Assembly: GCA_003667245.1 (NCBI GenBank)
Contig: RCNN01000384.1
Coordinates: 1-27,956, forward strand
Direction of reading: 5' to 3'
From: Heterostelium multicystogenum
Lineage: Eukaryota; Evosea; Eumycetozoa; Acytosteliales; Acytosteliaceae
DNA: 27,956 nucleotides
Shown: piece after piece, positions 1 through 10,431 of the stretch
How positions within the stretch are numbered: the first letter of the stretch is position 1
How the letters are laid out: every line of letters begins with the position of its first letter
The notes under the pieces: model-generated
Told to the model about the DNA's origin: nothing
What the model saw: only the letters and a program-made list of their open reading frames with translations
Databases searched by the model: none
Translations under genes and position numbers: made by a program

Positions 1-116
1 ACCCTTACCCTTACCCTTACCCTCTACCCTCTACCCTCTACCCTCTACCCTCTACCCTCTACCCTCTACCCTCTACCCTCTACCCTCTACCCTCTACCCT
101 CTACCCTCTACCCTCT
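1..116. repeat. Telomeric repeat array at the chromosome end
   Basis: The first 18 bases are three ACCCTT units and bases 19-116 are fourteen perfect ACCCTCT units, after which the array stops at ACCA. Read on the other strand towards the end, the internal unit is AGAGGGT and the terminal unit AAGGGT. A G-rich strand running outward at the extreme edge is the expected telomere polarity. The left edge of the window is therefore a chromosome end, or an internal telomere-like tract if the assembly is wrong. Confidence 0.93.
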
Positions 117-505
117 ACCAGGTACGCATGCGGGTATATGCTTTTACATAGATAATAATATTAGCTTAACTCAATCCACTTTATTTAAACCTAAAACCAC
201 CTGTTGACCTAATGACATATCTATCCATTAATGAAGACACTAATCAAAATCATGTGAATCCACAACTGTCATATCCTCCATCTTATACTTGATAAACTGT
301 AACTAAATTGAATCGACTTCCACCTGTCTAATGCTTAACTAGAAAACTAAGAATCATCATCCACCAAACACACCTGAGAGCAAAAAACCAATCAATGAGT
401 CCACCTGAATCCTGAATTAAGACGAATGACCTGAATGTGCTTAACCATTAAGAGCCTAGAGCTGTATGTTGTCAGTCCAACAAGAACGATGACCTAACTA
501 GTCAT
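117..505. other. Telomere-adjacent spacer
   Basis: This is non-repetitive sequence directly inside the telomere array. I see no open frame, RNA gene or obvious repeat. It is less AT-rich than the spacers further in, so it may be decayed coding sequence, possibly a continuation of the pseudogene that follows. Confidence 0.5.
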
Positions 506-1555
506 CTAAGAGATTCGATACTTCTTTTTGAGACCACGTGCGTAGCTGACCGCTTGTTGAATTGCATACTGAAGACATCCATCCACAATTCTTCCATATC
601 TATGATCTGTGAGCGAGAGATTGAGTAGAATTGCCTGTTCTTCTGAAGAAATCGATGCTGATGTGAGACACATATCATCCCATGAGCTTGGAGATCTCTT
701 CAACATTCCTATCTTGATATTATTGAACATTAAGTGAATCCTCGGTTTTGTCTGAGATCGATACTGTCGGGACACATTCATTCTATTCAAAAGTACTCAA
801 ATCACTTATCATCGTGAGACTAGGAGTTAAAGATGGAGATTGTTCTGCCAAGAGTATTCGAGCCTTTCATCTTGTCCACTTTGAACTCTTGTTGAATGTC
901 GTACAGCTTTCCAAATGAATATGCGATTGCTGAGTCGAAACATTCAGACAAGCTATTCTTATCGTGATGAACCTGTCAGTTGGCTGAGATCTTGTCCAAG
1001 AATGATTTCACAGAGTGGATTGTGTCGTCGTCCTTGATGAATTGTATGATTGCTGATCTGAGCTCCCAGTGTCGAATGACTTCCAGTTGAAGAGTCTTTG
1101 ACCGAGAAGAGGTACTCCTTCCTGGCCAACTAATTTGGAATGCAAAGATGCGTTCCTTCTTTGTTGAGGAATGTCAGTTCACCAGTGTAGTAAGTGAGAG
1201 AGACTAAAAGCTTGGGATCTTAACCAAATTGTTTAAATTGTGTGTCCTCCATCGCATTTTATATTGTTCGAGATGAGTGCCTCGTTGACAACCGAGCGAC
1301 TAAGATGATGTTTGGTAACTAAGTCGAGTGTCGATTGAGCTGGTAGAGTGATGAATTGTTGTCTCTCCAAATCTTCATATAACCTGAGCTTCGACCTGCA
1401 ATATATAGTTAGTAAGGGACAGTAAAACTCTCGTGATGTTAAGAATAACAAACCTAATGAAATTGACCAGGTCCTTGATCAACTTGAAGAAGAGTTGTAA
1501 ACTTCTCAGGAATCACGCTGTGTTGTCACGAAGAGATGTATTGGAATATTGGCAA
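506..1555 (-). pseudogene. Decayed NTPase/PD-(D/E)XK nuclease-like subtelomeric gene
   Basis: Minus-strand translation gives pieces of one protein scattered over three frames with several stops. At about 1130-1220 there is a stretch with a TYYTGELTF core ending in CIPN. It resembles the conserved segment between the ATPase-like and nuclease parts of AAA-ATPase-like/PD-(D/E)XK (DUF1703-type) and related crinkler proteins. Downstream, about 850-1020 reads as a helical SVKSFLDKI...SFGKLYDIQQEF segment, and 506-790 is a 94-codon open stretch with an EEQA...Q-x-A-x-x-YA pattern like the nuclease C-terminus. A possible intron lies at about 1400-1470, ending in TATATTGCAG. Stops and shifts are too frequent to be sequencing noise alone. 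The family assignment rests on motif memory only. Confidence 0.45.
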
Positions 1556-2575
1556 ACGAATATAGAGTGATTGTTGAATAAGGTATATCATATGACCATT
1601 GCTTGGATGAGAGTGATGCTTGTGTGCTACCTCGATTATAGAGAGCTTTACTCTATTGATTCTTACAAAATAGTATCGAAATGAATGTTAAAACTGATTT
1701 AATAAATAGAAAAATTAGTATCATCACTGAAAATAGCTTAAGATTATATAATAGTTACCTTAACAAATACCATCTATGCCATTTCATAACTAGATTAACA
1801 AGATGGCTTAGAATTCTCGGATCTGGAGCTATGTAAACAAATGGTTGATAATCGTTAAAAGATGCTGTTGGTCAAGATCCCATCTTCTGTAGAATCGGAA
1901 GCATTGGTCATTGATACAGTACAAGAACATTAAGAAACGCTATAATTAATTTAATTTTAATTAATACTCTGCTTTCTACGGAGTGCTTATTGATTTCCAT
2001 TAATAAACTCTGCACCGCTAAACATACCTATATTTTATGATGAACATGGAATATAGCTTTAATATCATCATGCATTCAAATCGAGGTCTAATGTCTAACT
2101 TGTTCCTTTACTTGTGTACCATTATTACTCGTATCTTATGGTAATCTGTCGTTAACTCTGAGAAGTAGTGCAAGCTTCAATATGGCCAAATAGTAGCGTT
2201 GTCTTGGTGACGCTCCAGATTTGAATTCATAATATCAAATATATGTTCACTTATCTTGTCGGTGATGAGAGTGACACAGTCACTTTGACTTACAAGTCAT
2301 CTATGAGTCTCTCGCATTGAACTTGGTTTGTGCAAGTCTGCCCAAGATTACATCAATAACCAAAACTAAATCTTTTTTCTCTTGTAAAACAAATTAATTA
2401 ACTCTTATTATAACTATACTTATTCGATGTTCAGCTTACCTAGTCGTTTATCATAGTAGTTGTAGTAATTAATCATAAATGCTTTGTACTTTATCAACGT
2501 GATAAATATCCTAATTATAAAATTTTAAAACTATGTAGCTAAAGTTGCTGTTAGATTAAATGAAATTATAAATAA
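1400..2575. repeat. Subtelomeric block, copy A
   Basis: This block is recognisably similar, in the same order and orientation, to 4398-5155. Shared landmarks include GGGACAGTAAAACTC (1417-1431 and 4428-4442), GTCCTTGATCAACTT (1471 and 4471 regions), CCATTAAYAAACTCT followed by CACCGCTAAA (about 1997 and 4697), CTTGTGTACCA (about 2112 and 4764) and ATAACTATACTT...TTCGATGTTCAG (about 2410 and 4996). Copy A is longer by about 400 bases and overlaps the 5' part of the decayed NTPase/nuclease gene. It is diverged by substitutions and indels, so the duplication is not recent. Confidence 0.7.
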
Positions 2576-2584
2576 TTGAATCTA

Positions 2585-2652
2585 CACAAGTATTGCTATA
2601 ACCAAGTAATAACTGATTATCTTTATATCACTTGATAATAGCAATACTTGTG
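2585..2652. repeat. Imperfect inverted repeat (26-bp arms, 16-bp loop)
   Basis: Arms 2585-2610 and 2627-2652 match at 23 of 26 positions. The outer 15 positions, CACAAGTATTGCTAT and its complement, are perfect. It lies just outside the right end of subtelomeric copy A. It could be a hairpin of a transcript, the remains of a mobile-element terminus, or a palindrome at a duplication junction. No transposase-like frame is visible next to it. Confidence 0.75.
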
Positions 2653-2902
2653 AGAAAAAATGTTGCAATGTGGTGTGTGAAAAAAGTAAAAATAATGAAA
2701 TTTGAACAAGTGAAGTTGTTGTTTTGTTGTAGAGTCTCTATCTCCAAATTAGTTGATGTTGAGGGCTGAGAAGTTCGGTAGAACACAGGAATTGGACTGG
2801 GTATGAATCTGTGTAGGTTGCTGGCGTCCTAATTTACGAGTAGGATCATACGGAGATACCTTCTACAGCAGATTATTTTATCATTTAAAATTGTTTGTAT
2901 TT

Positions 2903-3187
2903 TTACTTTTTAGATGAGTGTTTCTTTGGAATAATAGATGGAGAAAACTTTGATTTGACATGTTCTGTTTCGTCTATAAATTTGGCTACTGGGTTCTAGG
3001 TACCCTCTTGGGTGCTGAGGAAGTGGAGTATACTTGGTATCTTTGTTGTGGTTGATTGGTTGATGATTTTGTGATTGTTGTTGTTATTTTTGAGGTCCCA
3101 CATAAAAGACTTACGAAACTTGGGAGTTTTTTTCCTTGTTCTTTGGGGGAGTCACTATTTTTCTTTGGAGATGATGTATTGGTCAGT
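2903..3187 (-). CDS. Possible 3' end of an unrecognised basic, Ser/Lys/Gln-rich protein
   Basis: After a plausible acceptor (GATTATTAG, at about 3188) the minus strand stays open from 3187 to a TAG at 2986. It encodes a Ser/Thr/Lys/Gln-rich stretch beginning LTNTSSPKKNSDSP and ending APKRVPR. One base away a second frame continues to a TAA at 2903 with FIDETEHVKSKF and a KKHSSKK tail. A single-base break like those in neighbouring genes would join them. Composition and codon use look coding, but no domain is recognisable and no upstream exon was found in the AT-rich DNA to the right. It may be a relic. Confidence 0.3.
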
Positions 3188-4397
3188 CTAATAATCTCCT
3201 ATATATATTTTTTTAATAAGAATATTTACTGGGTTAGTTTTTGAAGTTATATCAATTTTTTATAATAATTACAAATAAAAAAAACGAAGTAAATGAATTG
3301 AATGATAGTCACCCCAGATAGTTCACAATGACTTGATTTATCTTCTTTATCGTGGTGATACACATCTTGTATTGGTAAATATCCACGTTTTTAATTAAAT
3401 TAATAACTATGAACCATAGTAATACAAATAAAAAGTCGTTAAGAAGTACATCACAACATCATTTCTAAATAATGATCACTTAAATCTTAATTGTCAATAC
3501 CATCTATTTTTAATACCACTATTTATAAATAATATTAAATTCATTTGGAGTATAATCAACTTTCTCTTTCAAACACCTGTAGTTTGATGATTTATTTTTG
3601 TTGCAAACCTAATTGAGCAACAAAGTCCCATCTAAATTCTGATTGTATTTTCTATATTCCATAAGAATGTAACCTCTTACTGAATAAACTCAATAGGTAA
3701 TAGAATCTATATATAGAAGTACAAACAATCATAATAAAACCTTACAGAACTTTATCTTGTTGCTCACTCTTTTCAAGATTATCACAACCAATTTCAATGT
3801 TTTCTTTCTTAAATCTCAAATGTTTTTAATACCATTTGTTTGTTATCCTGATCCATAAAAAATTCTAGACATGAATCTTTAATTCCTCATGGACACCTAA
3901 ACTTCTTAAATCTGTCTCAATAAGCTTTTTAATAAGAATTCATCCATCTGATGATGAGAATCTCAATATTAACCTCGATAATTAGATTTTATAGTTAAGA
4001 ATGTCCCCAGTGTAGAAAAATGATTTGATTTGTCAAAGATCACCCATTATTTATTGGTGAATATCAGGAATAAACATCTATCATATTTAGGTGGCCAGAG
4101 AAGTTTACAAAATTAATTGAATAAAAATAATAGGGGACATAATGTTACAGCTCCTAAGACAAAGGACTTGATAAACCTTTAAGTTTAAACAAATATCAAT
4201 GAGTTAAAAACTAACACCTATCGAGATGCAAACCCTATATTTAGACTATGAGATTCAAAATTGTCTTGACAATGTATTTCGAGACAAGTCTAATAAATAC
4301 ATCGATAGTTGGCTTAATTGAATGCGTGGAAAATTGGGAACAATGATTGAGTCAGAGTCTTTATTAATGAGCGGTTGATATGATTCTACGACTTATA
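3188..4397. other. AT-rich subtelomeric spacer without a recognisable gene
   Basis: I find no convincing open frame, tRNA or tandem repeat here. Short stretches around 3310-3390 and 4000-4065 share loose similarity (a CCCCAG ... TTGATTT ... TATTGGT pattern), which may be further, very eroded subtelomeric repetition. Confidence 0.4.
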
Positions 4398-5155
4398 CAT
4401 ATAGTTATAATTGGTAAGGGACAGTAAAACTCGAGCAATGTAAGGAGTAACATACCGAATGATATTGATCAAGTCCTTGATCAACTTTACGAAGAGTTAT
4501 TAACTTCTCACGAGTCAAGCTGTATTGTCACTGTTTGAACGAATTTGCCATTGCTATATTGTAACATTGGCCAAAGAATGTAGAGCAATTGGTGCATAAA
4601 CTATGCCATAGATGAAATTTCTGGCTGAGTGTGATGTTATGATTGAATGATAAAATCATTAGATGACATACTTGAATTGGAATACTTATTGATATCCATT
4701 AACAAACTCTTCACCGCTAAATATATCAATATTTTATAATTCAAGGTCTACCTTGTTCCTATACTTGTGTACCAAGTCTCTTGATGCAATATATATCTTT
4801 ATCTCTGATATGTAGTGCAAGATTAAATATTGCGGAATAGTAGCAATCTTTGTCGCTAAAGAAAATGTTTCATACTTGATTTCATAATATCCAATCTATG
4901 TTAACCTATCTTGTCCATGATGAGCCAGTTTGTCTACCAAATAACCAAATTAACTAACTTAGTTATCTTTTTAATACAAATTAATAACAACTCTTATAAC
5001 TATACTTCTTCGATGTTCAGGCTATATTGTCTTTTATTGTCGCAGAAATCAATCACAAATGCTTTGATACTTTGTCAAACTGTTGTTACAACAACGATAA
5101 ATATACTAATTATAACAAATTTTAACACTATATAGCTAAAGCTGCTGTTACATTA
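4398..5155. repeat. Subtelomeric block, copy B (shorter)
   Basis: This is the diverged partner of 1400-2575, carrying the same landmarks in the same order but with internal deletions, including the segment equivalent to about 1640-1980. On the minus strand near 4440-4520 it keeps the same short helical segment (LFVKLIKDLI) and the donor-like GTATGTTA seen in copy A (LFFKLIKDLV). Both blocks therefore descend from the same gene-containing unit. No intact open frame remains. Confidence 0.65.
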
Positions 5156-5212
5156 AATCTTTGCCTTGTTTAATTTTTAATTTGAGATCAATGGTGAATT
5201 CTGGAATTTTGA

Positions 5213-6491
5213 TTAAAATACTCTGATATTTGAAGAAAATAGCGCCTGATAATACCAATTTTGAAGAAGAGGGCATCCAAAAGATACTCTGTTATCCAAA
5301 CGTGTGAGGACTCCGTTTTTGATTAACGGAAATAGATATCTCTTAAAGTTATAGAAAGTTAGTAGATATCAAAATTCAAAATTGAGATACTTACTTCCGA
5401 GACTGGAGGAGAATAAATAATGTTCTTTTGTAAGCTGATGATCAAATGTGAAAGGATTTCAAGCTCCTCTTTTGAAAAAAGATTCTAGTTTTATAAATGC
5501 TTGACAAAATTTGGCATTGTCAAAGAATTCCTTTGAGTAAAGAAACTCTTGGAACTCAGATAATTGGATGACATTTTGAGATTTCAACAAATCTTTTGCT
5601 CTTTGTGTGAATCTCTCCCCAAAGCCTGAATTACTAGCATCAAGAGTCCAGGATGACCACCAGTGAGGATCCATAATAACATTTGTAGATCTATTTCAAA
5701 TTCAAATGGTAGTTTGGAATTTGAATTTTGTTTTCGAACAAAATAGTCTAACAACTCTTCTTTTTTGAAATAAAGAAATCTTATATCAAGGCAATGATCT
5801 GATGGAATCATAAAGTAGGAAGATTCTTTGTAGGAAGTCATGAGGAATACTCGAAGATATGGTGTCATTCCCCAGGATTGAATTAATGCAATGATAAAAT
5901 TATATGCATATTTTTGGTTATATATTATGTCAGCATCATCAAAGATTAGAAAAACTGGTTTTTTCTGCTTGGCAAGACTGATGAATGTTTCTATTGGATG
6001 TCCTTCGAAAGTGATCCACGAATCATAAAAGGATTGTGAGTTTGTATTCCATTTAAAAGAATATCGACGAACATATGTATTTGTATGGTAGTCAATGATA
6101 AATTTCTCCAATAACTGTCCGATTGATGTTTTTGCCAGAATAAGGTGGTGCATGGAGGAGAACAAGTTTCTTTTCATTAATGAAATTGTACAGTTGAGTA
6201 ATTGTGTTGGTCCTTTCAACAACACATTCATCTCCAATGCATATGCCTTCCCCTTTTTTCTTGGCCAAAGGGTTGGATATCAGTTGTTTTGAGAAAGATA
6301 TATCACCTAAGAATAGATTAGAAATAAAAAGTTTTGTAAAATGGAAAGAAAAGTAGGTAAAATAGGAGGAAGAAAAGAATGTAGGTAGAATAAAAAAAAA
6401 ATTGTTAGTATGGAGTGTGACTTTGGATATTGGTTTTATACTACTTACTAAAAGGGGCACCCGGTTGTTGTTGACGGAGGTCACATAACAT
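5213..6491 (-). pseudogene. Crinkler (CRN)-like P-loop NTPase, frame-broken
   Basis: I model three exons: 6491-6449, 6306-5395 and 5341-5213, with introns 6307-6448 (GTAAGT...TTAG) and 5342-5394 (GTAAGT...TAAG). Both introns keep phase. The ATG at 6489-6491 is chosen because its frame enters exon 2 in phase. Features in order are a Walker A region near 6125-6150, a Walker B strand ending FLIFDDAD, a YLRVFLMTSY sensor-like strand and an LTGGHPGLL motif, all as in the NTPase module of crinkler/STAND-type proteins. The frame breaks at a T5 run inside Walker A (6129-6133), near a C4 run (5617-5620) and at an A6 run (5475-5480). Each is one base, so these may be sequencing indels in a live gene of about 360 aa rather than decay. 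No nuclease or kinase effector domain is visible after the NTPase. The subtelomeric position fits a fast-evolving family. Confidence 0.6.
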
Positions 6492-6846
6492 TCTTGCTAA
6501 AGAAGCACCTATGGAAGGGTAATCTTTAGAGATTGAGAAAAATAATTACACATAATCAATTTTATAGAATCAATGATAAATACAACTTGAAACTATATTA
6601 AACAAGTTTATCCAAAGGTTAAATTATTAGTTTTTAGTTTTTAAGTTGCTAATATTCCAATGAAACATGTTTATTTTGGTGAAATTTGGTATTAGTATTT
6701 TGGAATTATAAAATATTAATGTAAGACTTTTGTAAATTGGAAAGAGAACAACCATAGAAAAGAGTTGTTGAATGAATGTGTATCTTTTTATTAAAATAAA
6801 AAATATACAGATTGGAAAATTTTTCTTTCTAATAACCAATTATTAA
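6492..6846. other. AT-rich spacer between two minus-strand genes
   Basis: This should hold the promoter of the CRN-like gene and the 3' end of the secreted-protein gene. An open stretch at 6627-6839 on the minus strand is Phe/Ile/Lys-rich, as AT-rich non-coding DNA gives, and I do not consider it a gene. Confidence 0.5.
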
Positions 6847-7300
6847 TTATGACAATGCACAACCTAGACCTTTGAGTGTGAATGGACATTCAAAGCATGT
6901 TGGACAGGTATAGCAATAAACTCTAATGGCAGGTGTTGCACCCATTGGAACTTTAAAAGATAGATTGTCAAAATTCTGATTATAATAACTGGTTTGGGTT
7001 TCAATTGTTGTAAAAAGATAGTCAACAGATTTATATCCAACATCAGTTTTGTATTGAACTGCATTGGCAATTTGATTCACAATTGTTATGTTTGCATTAA
7101 AAATGTAAGGTGTTGTTGCCAGAGTGTCATTCATCAGATACTGGGTGGCAGGAATGAATGTTATGATAGTTACTGAAAAATTGTCATTATAACTATAGCA
7201 TTTTTGTACCTTCTTCATTGAAGCCAAAATGTTCGTAAACTTCCAAAGAGATAACTACCTTTAAACAAAAAAGTATTGTTAAAATTGTAACTTTATTCAT
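6847..7300 (-). CDS. Small secreted Cys-containing protein, unrecognised
   Basis: The ATG at 7298-7300 begins a classic signal peptide (MNKVTILTILFCLKVVIS) followed by LEVYEHFGFNEEG. The frame then runs into a stop after a T5 run at 7201-7205 (A5 on the coding strand). Removing one base continues directly into the 7200-6847 frame, which is rich in Thr, Asn, Tyr and aromatic residues and ends with a cluster of five Cys (CYTCPTCFEC) and one more near the C-terminus. The mature protein would be about 135 aa, beta-rich by composition and probably extracellular or cell-surface. I do not recognise a family. It lies between the subtelomeric NTPase gene and the PARP gene. The single break is probably a sequencing indel. 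Confidence 0.6.
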
Positions 7301-7328
7301 TTCATATAAAACAATAAAAAAGTTATTA

Positions 7329-7611
7329 TTATACTATCCAATTAATCTTGATACGTTGGAAGACCTTTTTTTCAACCTTCTTTTTAGCTACTTTTCCCTC
7401 ATCATCCCTATGACACTTCAGGCAACAAAAACACTAAAGCAATTTTGAATTTTCAAAGACATTTTCAAATTTTATTAAAAGAGTTGTTGATATCCAAACC
7501 GACCCACAGTTAGAAACTAAGTATCTATTGACAAATCCTTTTAGAACTGGTGATATTGCTCAACTCTTTGATGATTCTATTTCCCACTGATCTGATTGTG
7601 TAGTTTAACAT
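7329..7611 (-). CDS. Possible fragment of an unrecognised gene
   Basis: Minus-strand frames here look coding but are broken. An ATG at 7609-7611 opens a frame with NYTIRSVGNRIIKELSNITS, which one base later continues as a hydrophobic NRYLVSNCGSVWISTTLLIKF segment. After an in-frame TAG at 7434-7436 comes a Cys-rich then Lys-rich tail (CFCCLKCHRDDEGK to KINWIV) ending at a TAA at 7329. The TAG lies within a possible acceptor (TTGCTTTAG), so the tail may be a terminal exon. Only 28 bases separate its end from the start of the next minus-strand gene, which argues for a relic or a mis-modelled junction. Confidence 0.3.
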
Positions 7612-8402
7612 AATTGTGCTGTGGTTACATTATACAAAGACTGAGTGTATAATATTATTGCTTACCATGTCAATTACTACTCGCAGAAGATTTTAATGAT
7701 CGATGGTAATCGCCAAATCTGCGTCTTAGATGTCTCGGTCATCCATTCTTAACCAACAATCCAATAGAAGCTAATGTTTCTATTGACTGCTTTCAAATTT
7801 TAGTGGATGACAATGGGATGATTGCATTGGCGATAGTAGAAATAATTGACTATAAAGAATGCATCTTCATTGATTGATTACTAACAATGTTTCTATGTGC
7901 GGATTGTTGGTTCCAATAGAAACTATCATCTAATGAATCACGATTACATAATGATCCCATTACATAACTGGTCAGTCACCATTCAATAAGTAGAAAGGTA
8001 AGCCAACTTGGCTTGATCAACGCCAACACATCTTTTTTCATGATGTTTTTTCTCTCAGAGGCACAAGTGTGTTTTATTGTGTTTTTCTAAGCACATTTTT
8101 TGAGAAAAATAATTGATAACTTTTATAGAAACAATCTGGATTCTACATCAACTGAACTTTATACTTAAAAGTAAGTAGACTCATAAATTAATCATTAATT
8201 TTTCTACAAAACATAGAGATATTTATTGGAGTTGAATTTACCACCTCCATAATTAATCCTCTACTTTGGATCAGCAGTTTTATCAACTATCATGATAAGC
8301 AACATAGGTTATCATTACTATTTCAACAATCTTACCATCAATACTAACAGTAAAAAGAAGAGAAAACTATTCGTGAATCATATTACTAACAGAAGTTAAA
8401 CC
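7612..8402. other. Spacer upstream of the PARP gene
   Basis: This is AT-rich intergenic DNA leading to the ATG at 8403. About 7620-7990 is less AT-rich and has short open pieces on both strands but no consistent frame. An 11-base ACCAACAATCC word at 7752-7762 recurs inverted near 7905-7915. I could not support a gene or a mobile element. Confidence 0.4.
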
Positions 8403-10431
8403 ATGAATCATCAAAATTACAACCAGATAAACAATAGTAATATTTTTAAAGGATTAGTCTTTATGATTATAGGTAAAACCAGTATTCCTGGATACCAAAT
8501 AACAGATTTGATTAAATCTAAATCTGGAGAAACAAATTTCACTCTAAGTCCAAAAGTGAACTATGTGCTTACAGGCTCTGTTGACTCAATTCCAGGTCCT
8601 AAATTAAAGCAAATCCAACAACTGTCCACTATAGTTCTGAAAGATTCCTTTATTCTAGAGTGCATTAAAAGTGATACATTAGTTGATTTTTATGAATACC
8701 AATTGAACAAAGAATCACAGCTATTACAAGTCTTAAACAAGCCTGATTTATCAACTAGTTCAAAAACCAACTCGATCCCAGACTCTTCTGTTTATAATGA
8801 TACATACAAGATTATTCCAGATGTTTTGCATATCTCAGGAATCAATATCTATAATGAAAAGGATAAACAACCGAGCTTTACAAGTGAATTTAATATCCTT
8901 ACATGCCACCTTTTACAGGTATATTATCTAAATTCTTTCAATTATCAAGTTGGCTTAGAAAGTGCACATTTCATTAACTTTAACTTAGAATACATTATTG
9001 GCTAACAGGAACAATGTCAATAAATTCTTCTATTTGGAATTACAATTCGATAAAGATCAATCCAGCTATCCTTACAGGATTTATACTCAATTTGGTGTAT
9101 GACTTAGAATAGTAGATGGGGATTTAATGGATAACTGACTCTTTTTCTTTTAGAGAACAGATAAACTTGATCTCTCTACCAAACAATATAGATATTTAAT
9201 GGATAAAGAAGAAGCAATGAAGGTGTATTCCTCTATTTACAATGTAAAGACCTCCGAGGAGAATGGATATCAACTTGTCAATGTTGTAGAGTCAAATATC
9301 GGATCCAAACGGAAATTGGAATTGGCTAACAAGATGAATGCAATTGCAATCCATCTGGATGAGGACCTTGAGAACAATACTCAAAGAACGTACATATCAC
9401 GTGAAATTTCCAAATTAATGGATAGAATTTACTCTGAGGCAACAAAATCTCTTTCAAAGAGTAATTACTCGGTTGAGTTTACAAACCAGGGTTTGTCAAC
9501 TGCATTGGGTGTCCTTTCTCTCACTCAGCTCGACTCTGGTTATAAAGTTCTTAAGTCTATTGGTGACTTATTACTTGCCTCTAATGGTGAAATTGATAGA
9601 AACAGTGATCATTTCAAAATGCTCGAAGATTTGTGTTCAGTCTATTACTCAATAATTCCAACTAAGATTGGTAATAAGTCGTCTGACAAATCAAAGGCTA
9701 TCATTAACACCTATGAAAACTATGAGAAGCATCAAGATTTAATGAAGCTTATGATAGACCTCGCCAAAGTTGGTAGTCGAAACAACAAAAATCTTGTCTC
9801 TGGCTCTATCTCTGATATGAGATATCAAGCTCTTAATTGTGAAATCCACTATCTACACCCAGACTCGAGCGAATACAACCTTGTGCTTCGTACAATGATA
9901 CACACCACACCACATCAGCAAGATACGATCAAAGTTGTGAATATCTACAAAGTCCAACGTCAAGTAGATGATGATTCCTTTTGTGGAAACAATGATAGCA
10001 ACTCCATTGGAAACGAACAAATGCTTTTTCATGCTACAAAATCGGCAAATCTCCTTGGAGTACTTAGCAATGGATTGCAATTACCAGAAGTTGTAGTGAA
10101 ACGTGGACTATCCAAGAGAACAGACCTTGGATTACTTGGAAAAGGCATCTACTTCTCCAAGACTATCGAAGGATCCATGAGGTACACAGACAACTATAAT
10201 GGAAGCACAACACGATCAATATTCATTACTACAGTAGCACTCGGCAAAACTAGTAAACATACCAAGATAGACACTCAAATGACAGAGCCACCCAAAGGAT
10301 ACAACTCTTGTCACGGTTTGCCAAAATCAGCAACCAACCCTGATTCTGCATTTATTCATGATGAATTCGTCATCTACAACAGAAATCAACAGAAACTATC
10401 ATATCTAATTGAATTTAATTTCACCTATTAA
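8403..10431 (+). CDS. Poly(ADP-ribose) polymerase, BRCT-WGR-PARP type
   Basis: I model three exons, 8403-8918, 8989-9096 and 9154-10431, with introns of 70 and 57 nt, all phase 0, giving 633 aa and no frame break. Residues about 12-95 (IFKGLVFMIIGKTSIPG ... LKDSFILECI) form a BRCT domain. About 150-250 is a WGR-like domain in which the signature Trp is Phe (QFGRTDK across intron 2). About 260-400 is the helical PARP regulatory domain, and the rest is the ADP-ribosyltransferase fold. The H-Y-E catalytic residues are visible: His501 in LFHATKS, Tyr541 in GKGIYFSK and Glu612 in DEFVIYN. The Glu supports polymer rather than mono-ADP-ribose transfer. The architecture is that of nuclear DNA-damage PARPs, as found in several dictyostelid paralogues; there is no zinc finger. 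It is a clean gene amid frame-broken neighbours and ends 168 bases from convergent Nop16. Confidence 0.93.

Noticed and set aside
3056..3244. Plus-strand 62-codon frame
   Set aside because: Phe/Val/Ile-rich without any motif, and the opposite strand has more protein-like composition.
7730..7930. Possible inverted repeat sharing ACCAACAATCC
   Set aside because: Only about 11 bases match and the flanks do not pair, which is within chance for AT-rich DNA.
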